In this document: positions 57,986 to 64,000 of the stretch, piece by piece
Layout: each line of letters starts with the position of its first letter
Numbering within the stretch: position 1 is the first letter of the stretch
Assembly (NCBI GenBank): GCA_033297205.1
Contig: MU859117.1
Location: 1 to 64,000 of the forward strand
Source of the DNA: Pseudoneurospora amorphoporcata
Taxonomy: Eukaryota > Ascomycota > Sordariomycetes > Sordariales > Sordariaceae
Length of the DNA: 64,000 nucleotides
Direction of reading: 5' to 3'
Translations under genes and position numbers: made by a program
The notes under the pieces: model-generated
Database searches by the model: none
What the model saw: only the letters and a program-made list of their open reading frames with translations
Told to the model about the DNA's origin: nothing

Positions 57986-60706
57986 CATGGAAGAGCTCCC
58001 CACTCTACGGGGCTCAGACCCAGAGAAAGCCGGGAGAGCTTCCATCCCGTCTCTTTGGAGCACACATGTGATCCGGGTCGGGTGTGGCTGGATATCAAAT
58101 GGTAGAGCATTTGAGAATCATGGGATGGAATTGGAAACACACCGCCGTCACCGTCATTGACTTACCCGTTATCGCGCAAGAAAGCAAGCTGTGGATGGTA
58201 TAGTGTCTGGAATGGAGGGGGCTACGTGTGTAGTTGCAACAGTTGCAGATGAGGGAAGAGGGAAGAGGAGAGAAGAGAAGGGAAGGAAAGAGAGGAAAAG
58301 TTTAAAAAAGGGTTGCGTGGAGGAGGTAGAGGAGGGGAGGTTAAAGAATCAGGCGTCAGGGGGTGGAAGAGGGCGCGGGGGGGGGGTCTTGGGACTCGGC
58401 GGGCCGGGGCGGGAGGTCGACGATTTCTTCTGCTGTTTCTGCTGATTGTGAGCTGCCGACCGCGCTTCCATTGTTTTTGTCGAGTGGAGGGGCCCAGGCT
58501 CGATTCAACCGATGGACATGAATGCCAATGTGGATGTGCAGCAGGTGGGGAGACAAAAGATGGAACCTCAAAACGCCTACCGTGGTGAGGGCAAAGGAGC
58601 GGGAAGAGGGCAATTAGCAGGGCACGGGCGTCTCTTTGGCACTGAAGGAAAGCGAGGCCAGCAGGTCCGCCGGAGGCTGTGCTCCTCATCCTGCTGGCAA
58701 AACTTTTTTTTTCTCGATTTCCGCCCACAAAAAAAGGGACGTCGCCGCGGAAGCCCCGTCGTCCAGCCCCGGCCGCCATCTCGATCGTTTCCATTCCGTG
58801 ATTTTTCAACGAGAAATCAGAAAAAACTCCAATCGGCGCTGCAGAATTCGCCCTGACCATGGCACCTGGTGCTACCCAGCTAGCCGTAGAAGGCAGCAGA
58901 GAAGCCAGAGAACATGGCAGGGGTCCCACCTTCTGCTGCCCGCCGCAACTCTCGTAATCACGTTTTTGCTGGACAGACATTGGGCACTGAGAAGCATCGG
59001 CCGCATTCGGTGTCTTCCGTCATGATTCCGTGGCTGATTTCCACTTCCATGACCTCGCAAAACCTACCCGAAGCCTTCTTACACTTGGACTTGTTCAATG
59101 TGACGACGACAGTGACAGCCGGGGCCCCTTTCATCCCATGTTTGCGCCTATCTCGCCGCTTGATTACATGTGCATTTCTCGGGCAATCCCAGTCTTTAAA
59201 ACGCGGGACTTTCAGACCGCAACTCCGTGCGCCGCCATATCCCTCTCCGGGGAGGTTCTAGATTCAGTGCCGGGCCGCCATGCGAACCGCGTGAACAGAT
59301 AGGGTTTTTAGGTTGGGTTTCGAGAATGGAGACAAGAGAAAGTGTCACGGGCGAGGGCTACGACTATGAGCCCCTCACCTATAGCGCGATATTGAGCAAC
59401 GCCGTTGGAATAGGGTGGCTTTCTAGTTTCGATAGTATCACTGTATCACACAAAAACTGCACTCTGGACACGGTCACACGACATCGCCGACATTGCCGAT
59501 TTCATACTGGCACAACGACGGTACCTAGACGACACAAGACCAGTCAAATCGCGCAATTAGGCCGGGCCTCTGTTGCATCTGCAAGCGACCCAACCCGTGT
59601 CGGTCGGTATCTTGCCGACTCGCCTGTGCCTTGCGATCACCCATCCTCACTGCATAGAGGTACACTATGAAGAGTGCCTTGTAGACAGCAGCTTTGACCA
59701 AGGGGGTGTTCTGAATACGATATTCGAAGAATTGGAAGGCAGATGGTTGAAAATGACCGGAGAGCCGCTTCCTCAAAAGCACACATTTTGGTTCGAAACG
59801 AGCTTGCCTTCACGAGTCTACTTATGTATCTGCTAGATTTTGTTGATATATTTGATATACATTTCCGCCTCCTAGACGGCATGAAACGCTCTTTATCTGC
59901 TTGTTGTCGAGTAATAGAAGATTGATGTTACGCATGCACGGAAGCATGCTGCGGCTTTGATCATCGATGTCGTTGGCCGCACCCCTAGGTTCACACCGAC
60001 GACGATCATTTGTTTAAGACGGACCGAATTCATTGGTCTGCTACGATTTTGCCCCTGGCGAGGCTGCATCCCAGTATAGATGGCTGATTGTGTGAGTCAA
60101 GCAGCAGAAGCAACCAGAACGCAGCCTGACATGTAGTCTCGTGGTTGTAGCGTAGGGCCGCTACTCTTCAGAGGCAACCTGTCATGGTCTAAATGCTTCA
60201 GCTATCTCGCCTGAGAAGTGTTGATGACGTAAGCTAGGAAACAAGGGAATATCATGACATTAAACACTCGGTTCACGATAGCAGAAGCATGTACTCTGTT
60301 CTTTAGTCCGCACGTCCAAAGCTGAGGAAGACGGTTCTGAAAGAACGAGCGCTCGGCCGGGCCTCAAGGCGCAGAACGCCGATTCCCTGTCACCTTTGAT
60401 CTCGCACCGTTTTGTGGCATCAGCGCCACTGAGCAGGCGTTGAAGCGTATCGTAGCTGGCGCTGTTTGATGAGAAAGGGGAGGAAACAAAGAACAGTGGT
60501 GGAACAAAAACCTAAAACCTTTGATCAGTATACAGCCGGGGAATTGGAGCGCTGATTGGAGCCGAATGTCGTTGCAGCCCACTGGGTGCGCGCTGCCTCA
60601 TTGTCCCTTTTGTATTGGAGGAGGGTATCATTCAACATATCACTTTACAAATACAAGACCGCCAACCTCATCAATAGCGGAACACGACCGATGTTGATGA
60701 AGTGGT
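57986..60706. other. Intergenic between ornithine decarboxylase and CYM1
   Basis: About 2.7 kb holding the distal ornithine decarboxylase promoter and the CYM1 3' region. No gene is recognised; the minus-strand open frame at 58222-58980 is a low-complexity product of purine-rich DNA. A G run lies near 58377-58386. Confidence 0.55.
58251..58300. repeat. 50-bp uninterrupted homopurine tract
   Basis: Fifty consecutive purines (mixed A and G) on the + strand, hence polypyrimidine on the strand read towards ornithine decarboxylase. Such tracts can adopt triplex structure or exclude nucleosomes. It lies about 300 bp upstream of the TATA-like box. Function inferred only. Confidence 0.7.
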
Positions 60707-63700
60707 CTAAGCGGAACCGTTGATGTCCATCTCGTTGACCGCCCAAGAATTGTCGACCCAGTCCCGCTTCTCGCCAAGGAATACGACGCGCTCAGAGGCG
60801 TCGTCAAGAGCCTTGACAACATATTTCTGCGCCACCTCCCGGACCTGATCCTTGGTAACATCCAAGAGTTCTTCGCGGCGTTTCTGCTTCATCTCATCGG
60901 TGATACCATAGAGGAACTGGGCCATGCCTTCTTCGTTGACAGCCTTGGGAGCGTCAACGCCCTGGAAGACAGAGATCTTGGCATCTTCAAGATCCCGATC
61001 AGTCCACTTCTTGTCAACAGCCCACTGACCAGCATTCTGCATGATCTTGAGCGTGTTGACGGGGTTCGGGTCGCGGTACGAGTAGAAGCCAAAGATACCG
61101 TCAAGAGGGCGGGCGTAAGATCCGCCACCGTAGGCACCGCCCTTCTCACGGATCTCGTGATGCAAGTGCTTGTGGGTCAAGAGCTGCGAGAGAATCTGGA
61201 GAGGGGCACCCTCGGAAGACGTGTAAGAAACCGTAGGGAGAGCCAAGGCGCCATAGTAAACCTGATAGGGCAAGGGATAAAACGCCTTAATATCACGAGT
61301 AAACCTGGGGTCTCCCCGACTCGGGAAAGTCACCGCTTCTGAAGGCAGCGAGTTCACAAAGTTCGAGAGCGCCTTGGCGTTTTCAGAGACACTTCCGCTG
61401 TCGCAGGTGATGGCGGTGCGAAGGGTACCGGCCAGTGCGAACTGTTGAATGTGCTTGAGCTTTGCAATAACATCCTCCAACGAATCGGACTCGGGCCGGC
61501 TTGCCAAGCTAGTCACCAGCTTTACCTGCAAGAGACCGCTGACCTGCTCTTTGAGGAAGGAATCCCATGTAAGGCCAGCTTCCGCGGCTCTCCGAGCGTA
61601 AGCATGTCCCGACGAAGCAATGTCGTTCACGACGCCATCAGCCGATGCCTGCAACAACTGGCGAATTTGTTGAGCTGCCTGAGGACTGTCAAAATCAGTC
61701 TCTACGACCAGCTTGCGCAAGAGGTCGAACATGGTTGGCACATGGCGATCCAATGCCATACCGGAGAACACCAAGCCTTCTGTGGCCCGAGTGAAATCAG
61801 TTGGCTGAGATGCCGAATGGTAACCGACCGAGACACCTCCAGTCTTCAGCTTGATTAAATCCTCAAGCTGCTCCATGGACATATCCTTGGTACCCAGGCG
61901 CATAATGGAATCAGTAAAGAGAGGAATCAGGCTTCGGAGCTCATCCGGCAAGTTCGCAAGCTGGTTGATAGCGCGGAAGTAAGTCAACCCGTTTGTTGGA
62001 GCCTCGCGCCACTGTGTCTTGACTCTTGATGTGCTATCGTGTCTCAAGATAACCGAGTCCTTTTGGCGCGGAATATCCTTGACATGCACGCTAGGAAGGC
62101 AGCTAAGGTCTTCGGTGTTGGTCTTGCTTTGCTCGGCCAACAACTTAAGTTCGCGCGCCTCAAGAGCAGCTCGGGCTTCCTCCTCGCTACCAGCATCTTT
62201 GACGATTTCCGAGATCTTGGTGCTCAGGCGGGTTTCCTCCTCTTGGGCAAGCTCCTGGCTGAAGGTTGGCGAAGGCGCCATCGTGAAGGATAGGGTGTTG
62301 TCGTTGATCAGATACTTATCAATCAAACCCTCAAGATAACCACCCTTGGCAAGCTCAGTCTCAAAAGCAGCAATCGTGTCATTCCAGGCAAGAGAGTCAA
62401 ATGGATCTACTCCGGTAAACCACTTGGGCTTCAAACGGTGAAGCAAAGACATGCCAAAATTGGCAGTCTTGTGCTTAAGGCCGAGCTCAAGCTGATGGAG
62501 ATAGCCATCAATCTTTGATCTCTCAAAACCCTTGTCCCGCATGTTGCGCAAAATCTCCTGCACCTTGGCCTTGACCTTGGGCACATCTTCTTCCTGAACA
62601 CCGCTTAGACCAATGGAGAAGATACCAAGCTTGCCCGAACTGTCGTATCCTGTGTTAGGGCTCCAGTCCGTTCCTAGTCCGGATTCAATCAGTCCCTTGT
62701 AGAGAGGCGAGCCATAACCATCCATGAGCAGAGCAGAAATAAGGGCCAGCGAGAAGGACTCCACAACGTTGCTGGTTTCACCCAGAACCCACGAAACGGA
62801 AGTCTTGAACTGCTTATTGGCGTCAACAAGAGGGTCAATAGGCCCATAGAGCTTGACTTCCCGAGGGCCACTGCTAAGGTCGATGGGGCTATGGTTCGCC
62901 ACATCAGGTCGGATCTTGTCAAAAGCGTCGAGCTGAGCACCAATCTCCTTCAAGTGATCCTCCAACGGCATGTCGCCGTATGTGAAGACCTTGGAGTTGC
63001 TCGGGTGGTAGTGATCAGCATGGAACTTCTTGAGCTGTTCGTAGGTCAAATCTGTGATCTTCTGGGGGTCACCACCAGAGTTATTGATGTCAGGGAAAAT
63101 GTGGTCTTGGAACCGGATCCAGAAGAGGTAGGCGGCATCAGACATCTGGCCCTTCATCTCGTTATACACCACACCCTTGAAGACAAGCTTCCTGTCTTCG
63201 GGCTTTGCGCTGCCCTCAGCCGCAACAAGGGCCTGGGGGTTCTCGGGCCCAATGCGCCATCCTTCCTGTGTGAAGTCCGTCTCATTCAAGAGAGGGTGCA
63301 GAGTTGCGTCGAGGTAGACCGACATGAGGTTCTTGAAGTCTTGGGCATTGGTGGTGGCGAACGGGTAGAAGGTGTGATCCGATGCTGTAAAGGCGTTCAT
63401 GAAATTCGAAAGCGTGCGCGGAAGCATCTTGAAAAAAGGGTCTCGGATGGGAAACCTGGATGAAAATCCATGTCAGCGCAAATGATCCAGGCGATGCCGG
63501 CCGTCCGGGTTCGCATACTTTTGACTGCCACACAGAGTGGTGTGCTCCAGGATATGAGGGACACCGGTGTCGTCTGGGGGATTCGTCTTGAAGCCAATCG
63601 AGAAGACATTGTTGCTGTCGTCACGGGCAATGTGCAAATGCTCTGCTCCGGTCTTGTCGTGTTGCAAGTGCAAAGCAGTCAATTCCAGCTCTGGGACATG

Positions 63701-63811
63701 CTTTGACCGGAGAAGGGTGAAGCCGTGGAGTTTCTCGCCGGGTTTCGGGTACTGGGAAAGCTCGGTGACGGCGCGGCGCGCTGCACCTTTGGTCGCGTTG
63801 CGCAGCATCAT
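60707..63811 (-). CDS. cym1: Mitochondrial presequence protease Cym1/PreP (M16C metalloprotease)
   Basis: Exons 63519-63811 and 60707-63455 with a 63-nt intron (GTATGC..GCTGAC..CCAG) give 1013 residues, the family's normal length. The protease sits in the mitochondrial matrix or intermembrane space and degrades cleaved targeting peptides and other short peptides. The splice gives [18 protein letters not shown]. The inverted zinc motif H-I-L-E-H is at residues 86-90, with Glu89 the catalytic base. The N-terminus ([14 protein letters not shown]) is Arg-rich without acids, as a mitochondrial targeting signal should be. Four M16 repeats make the two-lobed chamber, joined by a helical linker near residues 520-580 (acidic, Glu-rich). 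The C-terminal lobe keeps the [16 protein letters not shown] motif. The start may be either of two adjacent Met codons (63811 or 63808). Confidence 0.95.
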
Positions 63812-64000
63812 TTTGGCCGCAGGAGAGAATACCCGAGTGCTGGCAGAAATCCGAGGCCGGTTTTAAGGTTGCACTATGCAGGGCGACTAGAAAGGGCGAT
63901 GATGTTGGTGATGATACTTGATGGATGCGTGCAAGTTCAGGCGTTCGGTTTGGCGGCAGTTGGAACGGAGCTGACGCGGAGCTAGGCCTGCCTGCCACAG
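63812..64000 (-). promoter_or_regulatory. CYM1 upstream region, cut by the window end
   Basis: The 189 nt to the window edge hold the CYM1 leader or proximal promoter. They contain no ATG in the coding sense. Confidence 0.4.

Noticed and set aside
58222..58980. A 252-codon minus-strand frame
   Set aside because: It reads through the purine tract and a G run, is low in complexity and has no family resemblance.
1..64000. CRISPR arrays, secondary-metabolite clusters or intact transposon genes
   Set aside because: No regularly spaced repeats, no synthase-type genes and no transposase or reverse transcriptase frames were seen.

Overview
This is nuclear DNA of a filamentous ascomycete, most likely in the Sordariales and close to Neurospora/Sordaria. 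The reasons are short introns (52-255 nt) with GT..AG ends and CTRAC-type branch sites, a solitary dispersed 5S rRNA gene of the Neurospora kind, and proteins that read as close relatives of Neurospora ornithine decarboxylase and Cym1. I assigned no species. There are no operons; every gene is its own transcription unit.

Layout. (1) 0.3-1.3 kb, + strand: a small lysine-rich, probably nucleolar protein. (2) 2.2-9.5 kb, + strand: the 2333-residue B-box-binding subunit of TFIIIC (Tfc3/tau138 type). Its leader carries a consensus B-box, an A-box-like element and a T10 tract, plus a small upstream ORF whose stop overlaps the TFIIIC start. (3) 9.5-33.8 kb: about 24 kb in which I find no protein gene. 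It holds one 202-bp TA-flanked MITE, a 10-N assembly gap with suspicious flanks, a triplet repeat and a few hairpins. (4) 33.8-39.0 kb, + strand: a PI-specific phospholipase C gene behind a region with almost no ATG. (5) 41.1-43.0 kb, - strand: a DHHC palmitoyltransferase (Pfa3 type); an 85-bp poly(A) run lies between it and the phospholipase C gene. (6) 44.85-45.9 kb, + strand: a membrane-anchored ubiquitin-conjugating enzyme (UBE2J1 type). (7) 46.3 kb, + strand: 5S rRNA. (8) 47.8-49.75 kb, - strand: the APC/C activator Cdh1/Fizzy-related. (9) 52.6-54.3 kb, - strand: a PRPP synthetase subunit with large inserts (Prs5 type). (10) 55.7-57.2 kb, - strand: ornithine decarboxylase. (11) 60.7-63.8 kb, - strand: the mitochondrial presequence protease Cym1/PreP.

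How the genes relate. All are housekeeping or signalling genes: Pol III transcription (TFIIIC and a 5S target), lipid signalling, vacuolar palmitoylation, ER-associated ubiquitination, mitotic exit, nucleotide precursor supply, polyamine synthesis and mitochondrial peptide turnover. I see no secondary-metabolite cluster, no transposon ORF and no CRISPR.

The signals most worth following are regulatory. One is a Pol III-like signature in front of the gene for the protein that reads such signatures. The other is strand-specific loss of ATG over several hundred to over 1000 nt upstream of three genes (phospholipase C, Cdh1, ornithine decarboxylase), which suggests long leaders cleared of upstream starts.
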